DNA of 64,000 nucleotides from Triglochin maritima (taxonomy: Eukaryota; Streptophyta; Magnoliopsida; Alismatales; Juncaginaceae), in contig OY821777.1 in assembly GCA_963682175.1 (NCBI GenBank), forward strand, positions 1,009,501 to 1,073,500. The letters run 5' to 3'. The position numbers were made by a program, and so were the translations under genes. Of this stretch, positions 22,584 to 34,320 are shown piece after piece. Within the stretch, counting starts at the first letter, position 1. The number at the start of each line of letters is the position of its first letter. The notes beneath the pieces are model-generated. The model saw nothing but the letters and a program-made list of their open reading frames with translations, had not been told where the DNA came from and searched no databases.

Positions 22584-23513
22584 TATATCCGGAAGTTGGT
22601 CCGTAAAGTGGTGCAAAGGAAAACCATTATCTCACTTCTCGTGATTATAGGTTCTCTTGCTCAGAGATCATCCTATTTATCATGAGACTACTCACTAGAT
22701 TACTGCATCCGTACTTTAGGGACCAATGGGGAGCCCTTTTGCAGTGATTTAATGTGCGGCCGCATATACGACCCCCTGCATATACTCGGTATGCGGTGGC
22801 CGACCGGGGGGTCGCATATGCGACCCCCGCACAGTCGCTCCCAACAAGGTTCGACTTGTGTGGCCACTGTACGGCCGCACATGCATTCGCATATGCTCAA
22901 TGAGTAACCATCTTTAGCAAAAGTCCCGGAAGCTCCAAAACACAAGACAAGAAAGAAGAAAATCATTGTTCTTGGTTGAGGCGTGACAGAATAAATGGGA
23001 AGCTCCCAAGAACAGGAGAAAGAAGAAAACCATTCTTCTTGGTTGAGGGAGGCGTGGGGGAATAGATTGGGAAAAATTGAGTTTTATGATTAGTTGAAAG
23101 GTGGCTCGAATGGGGGGTATCAGAAAATAAACGGCTTGGATGGAGAGATAGGGATGGGATGTGACACTTTCTTTTTGAGACAACAAGGCACATGAGTTGT
23201 CATTGTGTCAGAAAATGAACGATTGAGAAAATGGATGACTGATAGCTATGATAACTATCATTTCTTCTTTTTTTTTGGTTTTCTTAAGGTAATCAGTTTT
23301 TGAATTAAGATAATTACATAATATGGTAAGGGTTTTGTGTTTTTAGGTGATAAATGTATATTTTGTATTTTATAAATATTGTTCATTATCTACATGATAT
23401 TTTCCATATTTTCACTGTTTTTTCATGATTTTTTCCGATTTTTTCTTCTTCCAATTTTTGGATATTTTTCAAAATAAAAAAATTTAAAATGATTTTTACA
23501 AATGTGCGCCCGC
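22584..23513. other. LTR-like DNA rich in GCGGCCGCAT/GGTCGCATATGCGACC palindromes
   Basis: The region holds GTGCGGCCGCATAT, a perfect 22-bp palindrome at 22807-22828 (core GGTCGCATATGCGACC) and TACGGCCGCACATGC. A local tandem duplication of about 70 bp follows, each copy containing GTTCTTGGTTGAGG or TTCTTCTTGGTTGAGG (22931-23000, 23001-23070). Similar words (TTAGCCGCACAGGGTCACATATGCGG) resume at 25040 beyond the Harbinger insertion, so one older element spans both sides. It resembles a gypsy-type LTR but its termini were not found. Confidence 0.4.
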
Positions 23514-23516
23514 TTA

Positions 23517-25023
23517 GAGCACCCTTAAAGGGTGCTCTTTGCCCGGGCGCCCGGGCAACCCTCCCTTAACGAGAGGGCGCGCCCAGGGCGGATTCCCGGG
23601 CGGCAGGCCGCCCGGGGGGGGGGGCACGTGGCCTCCCCCATTAGTCCGATTGTTTTGTTTTTGTTTTTGTTTTAAAAATAAAGATTATTTATATATAATT
23701 AGGATAATGTATTAATTAGGTAAATGAAATTTAATTAATTAGGTATTACAAAATAATTGATTTTTTTATGATTAATTAACAATTTTTTGATTTACTTAGA
23801 TATAAAAAAATTTAAAAAAATCATAAACAAATTAAGAAATACAAAATACAAATACATTACATATACACTTCGGAAACAAAATACAATACAAGTACAAAAT
23901 ACGAAATACTGTAGGTCCTCGATGTATGAGAAGTTCAAGCCTCGATCCAATCGTCTTGTATTTAGTGAGTCACGCGCGTACTGTAGGTCCTCGATGCTTG
24001 AGAAGTCCACTATTGTCCTCGAGGCAGTGGCGTCAGCTGACTTGTGGATATGACACTCGTTTTTTGGCACACTAGGTTCATGCCATGACTTAAATGTCCT
24101 GCAACGATCTCCGGTTTTTGACGACGTAATGGAAGGACGAGCTCCACCTGTGAATTTTGAGGTAAACGGTTATCGATATAATATGAGATTATCTTACTGA
24201 TGATATTTATCCAAAATGAGCAGTATTCATTTTGTCCATCGTTCATCCACAAACACCGAAGGACAGATTATTTGCTGAACGACAAGAAGCAGCACGGAAA
24301 GATGTAGAACGTGCATTTGGAGTCTTGGAAGCACGATTCACGATAGTGAAGAAGTCTTCTCTTGCATGGAGTAAGATTGTACTTAACAAAATAATGACAG
24401 CTTGCATTGTAATGCATAATATGATAGTGGAGGATGAACGTGATTCCTTCGGTAATTTTGGAGATTGGAACGAATTTGTTCAGGATCATCCTGGAAATTC
24501 CGTGAACGACGCGGTTCGGTATTCCACTGACCGTGTATTGGATATTACCAGGTACTTGAGAAGGAGAGATCAAGTGCGTGATCACACCACACATTTGAAC
24601 CTTCAAGCCGATTTGGTCGACAATATATGATAACGTTTTGGAGGAAATGTGTTTTGATGTATTTGAAGTTTAGTATTTAAGCATGTATTTTTAGTTTTAG
24701 TTTCTAAATTTACGGTTAATGTACTATGTAATGTGGTTTTCTAAATTTTAATAATCTTTTCGTATTTATTAATTAAATGTTAATTAAAAACGAATGAATT
24801 GTTGATATTCAATAATTACGATAATGATTATTAATATATTTTGTTGATTGTTGAAAGAGTTTTGGAGAGAAGAATAAAAATAATGACGTGACAACAAATA
24901 TTGTAGCGTGACTGGGTGGATTGGGTAATGGTTAAGGATTTTGTAGGGGGGTTGGTTTGTGCTGACGTGGCAGAGAGAGAAGCAAGACGCCCGGGAACTG
25001 CCCGGACGCTGTTAAGGATGCTC
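23517..25023 (+). mobile_element. PIF/Harbinger transposon 2, internally deleted
   Basis: Ends are GAGCACCCTTAAAGGG on the left and CTGTTAAGGATGCTC on the right, with TTA on both sides (23514-23516 and 25024-25026), the classic Harbinger target. The left subterminal region is very GC-rich (GCCCGGGCGCCCGGGC). Only the C-terminal part of the transposase remains. Confidence 0.88.
24001..24630 (+). pseudogene. PIF/Harbinger transposase C-terminal part
   Basis: The frame opens in STIVLEAVASADLWI, breaks at a stop before HSFFGTLGS, continues through VMEGRAPPVNFEVNG, shifts near 24195, and is open through TPKDRLFAERQEA, KDVERAFGVLEARF and IVMHNMIVEDERD to the stop at 24630. The last catalytic Glu (KDVERAFG) is kept. 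The N-terminal half with the first Asp is absent, so this copy cannot be active. It is closely related to the transposase at 5878-7168. Confidence 0.88.
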
Positions 25024-25026
25024 TTA

Positions 25027-25740
25027 TGCGACCCTAGGGCACTTAGCCGCACAGGGTCACATATGCGGTCTTAAAACTTTGCCTTGCCACAATGAATTAA
25101 GTCAGGTAGGGTGAACCTTTCCTCTCTTGGCCGTTGTAGTCGGGAGACGTTCTACTTGGCCAAACCATTGATATTTTCCTATGAGAATCAGACCTCCAAA
25201 AGGCTAAAATGATTCCATATTTTAATCACCATAGAGCAAAGGTATTCAATTGCATGGTTTGTTAAGTAAACTTATATTTAGGTTTTAAATATGAGTCCTA
25301 TACTATAGGACAAACCAGAACATGGTCCAATTAACACTTAGCATTAACACTATTGAAGGTCTTTGGTTTGATCTCTCAATCCTGCAATAAACAATATTGA
25401 ACTTTAAACCCTTCTTCGAGTTGAGGACAATAAATTCATTTGGTTTTTTGCGCTTTAGTGTACCCGCACTAGTATGTATCTTATGATGGACAATATCATT
25501 CTAAATCATCATAAATATAGATGTTATCATTGTATGGTTAATCATGCAATTAAGAGCTGCATAGTGTTATTGAGTGAATGTTTAAAAGATGCTCTTATAT
25601 AGTATTCCATTCGCAGCATACGGTTTTTTTTCTCCATTTTATGCTTGGCTTTTGTGTATCTCTAATGCGTCCAATTTTCATCCTGGAACTTTTTCTTCTT
25701 TATTAGGTGTTACTAGTTTATCCATGCTTCATATCCATGT
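25027..25740. other. LTR-like remainder and intergenic DNA
   Basis: The first about 80 bases continue the palindrome-rich LTR-like sequence interrupted by Harbinger 2. Nothing else recognised. Confidence 0.4.
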
Positions 25741-25744
25741 CACT

Positions 25745-28555
25745 AGAACCTTGTGTATTTCGGCTTATAGTTATCCAAAGGGCCATCAACCTTCAACTTG
25801 ATGGAATTGACCCATTTAGAAGAACCAACTAAGGGATGATTAGTGGGAGCTTGAACCATGTCCCAAGTATGATTTTGTTACAATGCATCCAATTCTTCTT
25901 GCATTGCTTGAGACCATTTTGTGCTCTTGGTTGCTTATTTATAAGAACGAGGAATAGAAAATGGATCAAGTGTAGAGAATAAACAAAGCCGATCAACATG
26001 TTTAATGATACGTGTAGATCTACGAGTAGGAGGAGAAGAAGAAGGTGGTTGTTGTGGTGGTGTTGGAGGCGCAATTGAGTCCGGAGTTGGTGATGGAGGA
26101 GGTATAGGAGGATGAAATTTTCTTTGATAAGTAATAATATCCTCCAAGTGATTTGAGAAAGATGATAAAGGGACATTGATAGCAGGAGTAGTGGTAGAAG
26201 TAGTGGGCGAGGAAGGAAAGTATAAGGTATCCTCTTTTTGCTTCCCAATTGTAACATCGATAACATTTTTGTGTTTCAGAGTATCCAAGAAAAATGCAAC
26301 AAGCAACTTTCACGTTAAGTTTGGTATACTTAGGTGGGGCTTTTAAAACATAGCAAGTGCATCAATCCGGAGGAATTTATAGTTAGGTTCATATCCGAAC
26401 AACTTTTGCAATGGGGAGACATCATTAGTGACTGGGCTTCGGAGTCGGTTGATTAAGTACACATATATCATGACACTTTCAGTCCGGAATGTCTTGGGAA
26501 GTTGGGAATGAAGTAGTAGTGCTCGAGACGCCTCCATGATATGTCTATGTTTCCTCTATGTGACACCATTTTGTTGTGGTTAATGTGAGCAACTTTTTTA
26601 TGAATAATGTCTTAAACAACTAAGTACATTTCAAATTGATTTGAGACATTCTCCTCTAGAGTTCGAACAATTTTTTTTTTGATCTTCTTTGCGAATTGAG
26701 TAGACACTATGCTGCAAAAGTATCTAAAAACTTTGGATCACTTCTGACTTGTGGCACACGAAGTAGACCCATGATAAGTGAGACCAATCATCAACAAATA
26801 GTACGTAGTAAAATTTTCCAGATAAAGATCCAACACAAGGACCTCATTCGTCAGAATGAACTAGATCAAAGGAGGTTGAAGAACTAGTATTACTCAAATG
26901 AAAATGTAGAGTATGAGATTTTGCAAGCAATCATCACAAATTTTATTAAGATTAGAATTGTTCTGTAATCTGTCTACTTATAAACCAGATTTAAATCAAG
27001 AGTGTAAATTTAAAGCACAAGGATGACAAAGGTGACAATGCCAAAGCTGTCAAAGTTTATTAGCTAAATGTTTTTCATGAGATAAAGGTGCAAGAAAACA
27101 TAAAGAAGGCTTGGAGGACTGTTTAAAGCCCAAGATGAAAAGTTCCCCGTTCCTATGGCCTCTCCCAATCACCTTCCCTGTCTGCATGTCCCGTATGATA
27201 CAATCAGAAGAAAATAATGAGGCAAAGAAATTATGTTTTACAAGATGACCAATAGAGATTAAAGTGGCACAAAGTTTGGGTACATATAAAACATTAGAAA
27301 GATGTATGGGTGATGAGGCAACAAGAGTAATGGTTAAGGATCCGATTTTCTCAACAGGAAGAGATTCACCCCTTGCAACAAGAATGTTTTCGACTGTAGA
27401 ATTAGAAGAAATATGATGAAGAGCATTTAACCTTCCAGTCATATGATGTGTTGTACCTGAGTCTAATATCCAAGAGTTGTGTGTACCATGTTTACCATAA
27501 GTTGAGGCTTGGAGAGCCTGAATAACCTGCTGAAGTTGTTCTTCTAAAAGAGTCAAGGATGGACTGACAATAATTTAGAAGTTGTGGCAACATATACTCT
27601 TGGAGGAGCTTTCTTTGGTGGTCATATCTTGCTTGCAAGACTCGATAAGATGACCTAGTTTCTTTCAATAACTGCACAAATTATTTGTGTTCCTTCTGTT
27701 TTTCTTCTTATGTTGATTTGCGAGATGTCCCAGCTCATGGTAGGCATAACATTCTACTTTACTGAGGTCACGATGTCTCCGGTTGTCAAGGCTTGCAACA
27801 AATGCAGTTTCAGGTGCAATATTTGATGAAGAAAGAGAGGTGAGACGAGTTTCCTATGCAATTAGCTCTGGAAGAACATCGTCAAGAGGTTGCTGCCCAC
27901 TTTTGTACAAGATGGAAGCACGAAAATGTTCAAACTCCGGTCTCATTTTCATCAAAAACTGGTGAGATCTGATTTTTTGTCTCATCTTGACCACTACTTC
28001 TAGAGTCGAAGCAGGAATATTAGAGTCCATATCCATTTCATTCCTTGAGATAAAATACTTGTCTCGTGTTCCATTTGTTACGACTGAGCTTCATTGTTTT
28101 GCTTGTAGAGCCATAGGAGATACTCCCACATATCTTTTGTTGTTGTAGAAGGACCCAGGTTAGTAGCAATTGACTGATCAATAGAGTGCATGATCCATGT
28201 CTTAATTTTTGCACTATTAATCATCCATTTGGAGGCATCTCCCTCTGGTTTCTTGGTGGTACCATGATTCATCGACATAGCCCCACAAGCCTCATCCCTC
28301 AAGAATATTTTGAAAATAAGATGACCATAGAAGGTATTTCCCCCCGTCAAGTCTTACCGCTGAACGGTGAGAAGACTCCATATAAGCAGTAGCACAAAAC
28401 CAAGTAGATTGACAGTGATTTGTTCTTGGAATATGCAGCAACAACGGAAAAGAAACAGAAAGGGTTGATCCTAAATCACAACCCAAGGATGAGACTTGAA
28501 GGAGAAGAAGCCTCAACTGAGCGAGACCAAAGGAACCTCGACGGAACGAGGACAA
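25745..28555 (-). pseudogene. Copia gag-pol polyprotein, degenerate
   Basis: Right to left: gag with WEYLLWLYKQNNEAQS (28350-28078), a knuckle-like region near 27700, protease WILDSGTTHHMTG with catalytic DSG (27556-27050), and the GAG-pre-integrase block LSHEKHLANKL. The integrase block follows, with EASRALLLHSQLPKTF and LINRLRSPV (26537-26343) and a FLGYSETQKCYRCYN block near 26280. Last comes the RT start, MQEELDALQQNHTWDMVQ-like residues in shifted frames (25930-25830), ending near YKPKYTRF. Several frame changes and stops show that it is inactive. In an intact element these proteins package, cut and integrate the RNA-derived copy. Confidence 0.85.
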
Positions 28556-28589
28556 CTATGTTAAGGATCAACCTACAGCTCTAGTACCA

Positions 28590-28800
28590 TGATAAACATT
28601 GAAAAAACAAGGATTTGAGAAGCAATTGAGAACTAGATTCTCCGTCCTTTTCAATTAGGATCTACTCTTTTTGTAGTGTACAAATAATATAAATTAGGTG
28701 GTTACAATTACGTTCAACAATTGTACAGATCAAATCAGAACTATTCTAGTCTTGAATCATGTCAAGTGATCTCTGATCGATTATCCATTAATGTTGACAA
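28590..28800 (-). repeat. Tentative 5' LTR of the truncated copia element
   Basis: The inner edge is set by the primer-binding site at 28578-28589. The outer edge is set only by a TG start (minus strand TGTCAACATT at 28800). With no second LTR to compare, the length is a guess. Confidence 0.45.
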
Positions 28801-31216
28801 CTATTGTTCACATTCGTCCCATACAAAAATATGAATTATTCTCGCCATTGATATCATAATCGTTTTTACTTAACGTGAACCAAATCTTGAGTTGGAACCT
28901 CAAACTTGAATAGCATCATTTCGATTCGCTCCTTTGAGTCCCTAATATGGTCGTGGTAGTAAACTCTTGACCATCTCAAATAAAACTTGAATGCCTATTA
29001 ATTATTATGGTTCACATTCTTGGGTACGCACTTAAGCCCAGTACAAGTTCTTTTCGCCCAACTCGCCCTTAATCCTTTCAAGTTGAATTTCTTCAAGAGG
29101 TTTAGTGAAGGGAAGGGATTTGCTATGTGATCTCGACTGCCTATCTCCTTTGTGCCGATAATTTGTTGTTGGATTCTATCTATTATAAAATGACAATTTA
29201 TGTCAATATGTCTTCTTTTTTCATGATATACAAGATTAGTAGATACACTGCCCTGTTATCACAACAAAGTTGTGTTGGCTTTTGATTATGTAAATTAGAT
29301 CCTTCAGCACGTATATTAATCGTGATTCCCCAAGTAACAGATGCCATTCCTTATATTCAGATTTTGCAAAGACCTTTAAAATGTAATCAAAATCAAACGT
29401 AGAACTTAAAAATGTAACTTAAAGATATACATTCATGTTCTATTTTATCACAAGTGCAGCTTTTATCCGTCTTTATAATGAAATACCATTTTGTATTCAT
29501 ACCTACTTTCTAAAGATACGGATACCCACGTTTCATATGTTTACACGATCTATAATGGTACAGACACATCAAACATGGATGTAGATACATAATACTTATG
29601 TCTGATGATTCTGATCCATACCCGATCATTTTGCAGTTTGCATTCTTAGGAGAAAATGAAGTTTTTTTGTTGTAATAATTCAAATATCGGATTTATTAAT
29701 AACAGGTGGTGTTCCTAATGCTGCTTGAATGGTTGTTAATTACAATAGGCATACTTGGGCATGGGTTGAAGCCCAATACGAGAACCTCAACTTCTTTGTC
29801 TTCCAACAAAGCTTATATTTGAAGCTAAATGTGATGTCTGGATATGAAATAAAATCATAAAAAATGTCACTCATAGATAAACACCTTTCAGGATTAAGTT
29901 GGAATATATTGCTTTGAAGTAGGGCTTCAGTTCAGTGACGTTATTGTTCATATTCTTGCCTAAACATGTAGTTGGGGCCTTAGTGGTTGTAGAGCAGCAG
30001 TGGTCCAAGTTTTGTTTCGAGTAGCAGCAAATAAATTCAAGCCTTACGACAACTTCCATCTGCAGGTTCATAGCAAGTGGTCACATTTTATTCTTTTCAG
30101 CAATCACTTTCATTGCTTGCTACTTGCTGGAAAAGCCACAAAGCAGATTGAGGTTCCTTGTTTTCCTCATGTAAGAGCAGCTTATGGTCTAAAGTATCAC
30201 CCACTCGGGGCCAGTCCAACTTGTTCATAAACTTCCTTTTTCTTTTTCTGAGAAACTAGATTAACACTTGTACGCTTACGCCACCAAAGAGTATTATATA
30301 TTCTCTTGCTCATCAACTTGCATAAGTTTGGTTCCTTCGGTTTTTTGTGCATGCACTTGACATCCATGTGCAATTTATTTACTTTTAAAATATTTGTCCA
30401 TTAGAAATGGTGGGTTTTTACACGTTTCGTCCTAACACGATGCTTTTTATGGACTTTAGATGCTTTCGGACTACGAACACGGAAGGAGATACTTAAGTTG
30501 AAAAGCTACATAACAGACATATTTAGTGATTAAAAAAACGTTTGAAATAAATAGATTTCAAATGACTACTTTATGGTATCAATTTTATCCGGACATACTG
30601 TGCTGAACATAATGTATGGAAAATTTAAGCTTTTCAGGACAGGGCTTATTAAGAGACCTTTGAGCCATTTTTTCATCAAATTAGAACGATATGATGTCAT
30701 AAATACAAGGTCAATTTACTTTGTCGTATATATATATATATCCTTTGCCCCTTCATTCAATTTTCTTGAAGATCTTTTTTAAACTTGCAACTCAACTTTG
30801 CTAGAGCATTTTGAGACCTTTGTGGATTCTTATAACCAACTTCATTTTGTTGAGGTAAATCTCAAGTCTCTATCATAGGGTATATCTTGAGGGCATCCTC
30901 TAAGACCTTCCAGTCATTTGCGACCGACCCATGTGATAATTGAACTCGTGTTGCACATAGCAGCTCATTTAGATGGAGGGTTGTTTGCTATCAACAGATC
31001 GCATGGTTTGAAGAACTGGACAAGTTACCAATCAATCTGCATGTAACTTTCCCACGTTCATTCATGCTCAATACCTCAATCTGTAGGGAATCTGATGCGG
31101 TGTTCAATTTTCTAACATTTATTTTTCGACAGGTTTTGTGGTCTTCCATCTTTGCTTGTTTCCTGAAAAGGAAAGAAAGAATGCAATTGCTATATTTGCC
31201 ATTAAATTATAGGTAA
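28801..31216. other. Intergenic with a second copia fragment
   Basis: Apart from the RNase H fragment at 29025-29280 I recognise nothing. The open frame at 30000-30230 has no domain I know. Confidence 0.4.
29025..29280 (-). pseudogene. Copia RNase H C-terminal fragment
   Basis: The minus strand reads VYHEKRRHIDINCHFIIDR, then QQQIIGTKEIGSRDHIANPF. This is the copia RNase H tail (normally ERTKHIEIDCHFIRD followed by DIFTKPL-like). A one-base change follows NPF. It belongs to a different or rearranged copia copy. Confidence 0.8.
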
Positions 31217-31221
31217 ATGTC

Positions 31222-32290
31222 TGTTAGAACCCAAACCAAACTAATGGATTAAGAAATTTTATCAAGTGTTTGGATAATTTTGTGGTTTTAGGTGAAGGAA
31301 GGGGGTGCATGCAAATTTCACAACCCTTTCCACGTGTCTTCAATTGAGAGGAGAAGGTGATGGCGGTGGGTTGGATTTATGCATTTAAACGAGCTGAAGT
31401 GTGAGACGTGAGGTTTTTTTTTTTGCTGAGGAAACGTGTGAGAGAAGGAGAGAAGTTGGGTCGAAGCAGTGTTGGAGAGGAGATTTGGTAGAGTTGAGAG
31501 GGAACAGAGAGAAGGAAGAAAACAGAGAAAGAGAAAAGAAGTATCGGTTGGAGAAGAGTTGGAAGTGAGAAGAAGAGGAAATAAAGCTATTAGGCTTCTG
31601 TTGTGCAAGATGAAATAGAAGAAAAGAGAAAATAAGAATTCTGGACATTTGATTTGGGTTGCGAATCACGGTTACGGTTGCGAGACAGACAAGTACTGAT
31701 TCGTTATTCTTCAGTTTCATATCATGTCTATCTCTCTTGATATTCGTAGTTGCATGCATGCTGAGTATTAATATTGATTTTATGGATATGCATATGATTG
31801 CATTGTGGTGTTTCGGTCGACATGTCTTGTGGCTGTGTGTATGTTTCTGGCAGTGCAACTTAGGAAAGAGCTGCCTAGCGGACAACGTGGAGCCACCCAA
31901 GAGAGGAAAGGGTTGCTTGTCGTTAGTGTGGAGCTACCATGTGTGCGTCTGACTGATTGATAGATTTCAGAAACACAGGATGTTGTCGAATCCGAATGGG
32001 GGTTCCAGATTGTTATGCATGCATATTATTTTTGATGCGTATCTCTTGATTGTGCTTTTTGACTGAATGTCATATTATGTATTATTTTTCACATGATTAT
32101 GATTCTGATTGATTGACGGTTGGAACTTGCGGGCTGTCGAGCTCACAAATTATTAATTATATTTTTCTGATTATTATGGGTCTATCAGATGGATTTAAAT
32201 ATCAGAGTGCGCAGCGGTCAGGATCGTTGATCGTATCTTAACGCACCGGGTTTGGAAGAGTAAGCACCTGTCCGGGCTCGGGGTGTTATA
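31222..32290 (+). mobile_element. Solo LTR, 1,069 bp
   Basis: Starts TGTTAGAACCCAAACC and ends CTCGGGGTGTTATA, where the terminal CA has become TA. The 5-bp duplication ATGTC lies at 31217-31221 and 32291-32295. A purine-rich block of GAGAAG/AGAGGAG at 31430-31630 resembles the leader in the solo LTR at 60106-62009, whose ends (TGTAATAACC, GGGGACGTTACA) are also similar. The two may be related gypsy-type families. No internal domain is present. Confidence 0.82.
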
Positions 32291-32484
32291 ATGTCTGTCT
32301 TTTATTTATTATATTATTTGGTGCTCTTTTTGGGACCACAAAAATTTACATGACCAGCAAGTTGCTATGTGCCCTGGTCTACTTTGCCTTACCACTTTTT
32401 TGTAACCATAATATCCCAAAGAAAATAACATGTTACATAAACATTTACACCTTTTGACATACTAATTTTTTGACTACTTTCCAC

Positions 32485-33043
32485 TAGGGGTGTAAGCGGG
32501 GCGGGGCGGGGCGGGTTTTTGGTCCACCGCTACCCGCCCCGTATAAGTTAAGCGGGTATGCGGGGCGGGGCGGGGCGGGTCAAAAATAAAAAAACCGCTA
32601 CCCGCCCCGCATAAGGATGGACTAGGTGAGGCGGGGCGGGTTATGCGGGTTTGGCGGGTTTTTTAATTTTTTTTTGATTTTTTCTAAGAAAAATAAAAGA
32701 ACATCAAAACTTGAAAAATAGTAATTACTCATTGTATTTTTTGGGAAATTAGATGTGTGTTGAGTGAAAAACTAGACATTTGGTTAGTGTTGAATAATGA
32801 TTTGGTAAGGTGGGTTAATGGTTATGAGTAAAATTGAAACATTAAAATGATTTTGGTATATAAAAAATTAATAATATATTTGATTAGGCGGGTTGCGGGT
32901 TATGCGGGGCGGGTTGCAAGACAACCGCAACCCGCCCCGCTTATTAGGCGGGTTGGCGGGTAACATTTTTTTGTCCGCTACCCGCATTAGGCGGGGCGGG
33001 GCGGGGCGGGTTGCGGGTAAAATATTACCCATTTACAGCCCTA
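32485..33043. mobile_element. hAT-type MITE, 559 bp, GGGGCGGG-rich ends
   Basis: Starts TAGGGGTGTAAGCGGGG and ends CCCATTTACAGCCCTA, with a perfect 8-bp duplication CTTTCCAC at 32477-32484 and 33044-33051. Subterminal blocks of GGGGCGGGGCGGG and ACCGCTACCCGCCCC pair with each other. Same family as 20010-20617. Confidence 0.93.
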
Positions 33044-33051
33044 CTTTCCAC

Positions 33052-34300
33052 TGGAGTTTAAGAAACACATACCAAGTTCCTTTAAGCTTTGAACCTTCAC
33101 TTAGGCGGGCACTACTTGATAATAGAACTATATTACAGTTATGTGCTCTCCCATGGCCTTTATTTATCTCTTCCGGTTCCACAAAATGGTAAGAATATCT
33201 TATACCAATGTTCTGTCTCTGCGTGTCCTATTTGCGTAGCTTAAAATCCATGTAAAATCTAGACTGGTCCCACTCAAACATGGCATGTGGAAGAAATCTA
33301 GCCTAGGTCACCATCACAAATTGGAACCAACCAATTATGTTGAAAATAACTGGATAACTATCTCTATGTATTACTTCATCATTTGTGGTCAACATGGGCC
33401 ACTTGTATGTTATCCTTTATCAATTATGTTACTGTCATTTGTCCCATGTGTGTCTTGGATTGATGTCAGCATCACGTGCCAACTGCCGTTCACATTTGCT
33501 TTTCGTGATGTTTATTTTATTTCTGAAATTTATTACTTTGATGACACTTAGGAGCATGGGTTTGAGAAGAAACGGCTATAAAACAGTAACACTAAACTAG
33601 GTGTAGCCTATTGTTTTCTGGTAGGAGGATTAGCTGTGGTGTTTGGAAATAATAATGTTTCTTACAAGCTTGCCATGATTGGTGTAGTGGGTATTAGTTA
33701 ATATCTGATATCTGTAAACATCATTTGGTCCATGTTTTCATATGTTATTGGTCCAGGTTCATTTTTATCCTATCTATTGAGATTAACAAATTTATTGGGC
33801 CAGGCAAGCAAGCACGTCCTATTTTATATTACAATTTGAAAATACCACGATGACTCAGCATCACATTAGTGTGCATTTTTTATGATCATTGATGATAATA
33901 TTTTGGTAAATTGCAGTTTACTTCCTTTAGTTACTTCTACTTTAACACCTTGATTTTTAAAATGTCTCACTCATCCCTCGTCGTACTTTCAGTTTGCAAT
34001 GCCTTCTGCCTCTTTTTCAATAATCATTTAGTTGTAAATACTTCATTTTTAATCTTTTCCAAGTTTGTAACAATTATGTACTTTAGATTGCAACATTTTC
34101 GGGTTTTTTTAATTTCAAGTAAGTATACAATCACAATTAAATTAACAAAAATACAAATACAATTTATTTTTTCACAAATTAACTAATTTATTTATTAATA
34201 ATTGTTGACTCAATTCAAGAAATAATATAATAGTTGCATATAAACTTTTCTTAAGGAGTAATGGAAAAAAGGTGTATTAGGAAAAAACACATTTTACAGA
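33052..34300. other. Intergenic, nothing certain
   Basis: A sequence starting near 33907 (AAATTGCAGTTTACTTCC) resembles the edge of a foldback MITE but no partner arm was found. No gene recognised. Confidence 0.4.
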
Positions 34301-34320
34301 ATGATTTAGATAATTTGTCT

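Larger units (their letters stand above)
25745..28800 (-). mobile_element. Ty1/copia retrotransposon, truncated in reverse transcriptase
   Basis: The minus strand reads LTR, primer-binding site, gag, protease, integrase and the first part of reverse transcriptase, in copia order. The 5' LTR is tentatively 28800-28590 (211 bp), with TGTCAACATT and TTTATCA ends on the minus strand. TGGTACTAGAGC directly follows it and is a degraded copy of the usual initiator tRNA-Met site TGGTATCAGAGC. The element stops near 25745, so the rest of RT, RNase H and the 3' LTR are missing. Confidence 0.82.

Noticed and set aside
25829..26266. Leucine-rich frame as a membrane protein
   Set aside because: It is an out-of-frame reading of the copia polyprotein, which is recognisable in the other frames.
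30000..30230. 76-codon frame near 30.1 kb as an exon
   Set aside because: Some splice-like signals exist but no family match that I can name; left as unassigned.
33385..33600. 71-codon cysteine-containing frame as a small secreted protein
   Set aside because: No signal peptide with cleavage site, no neighbour support and overlapping alternative frames.
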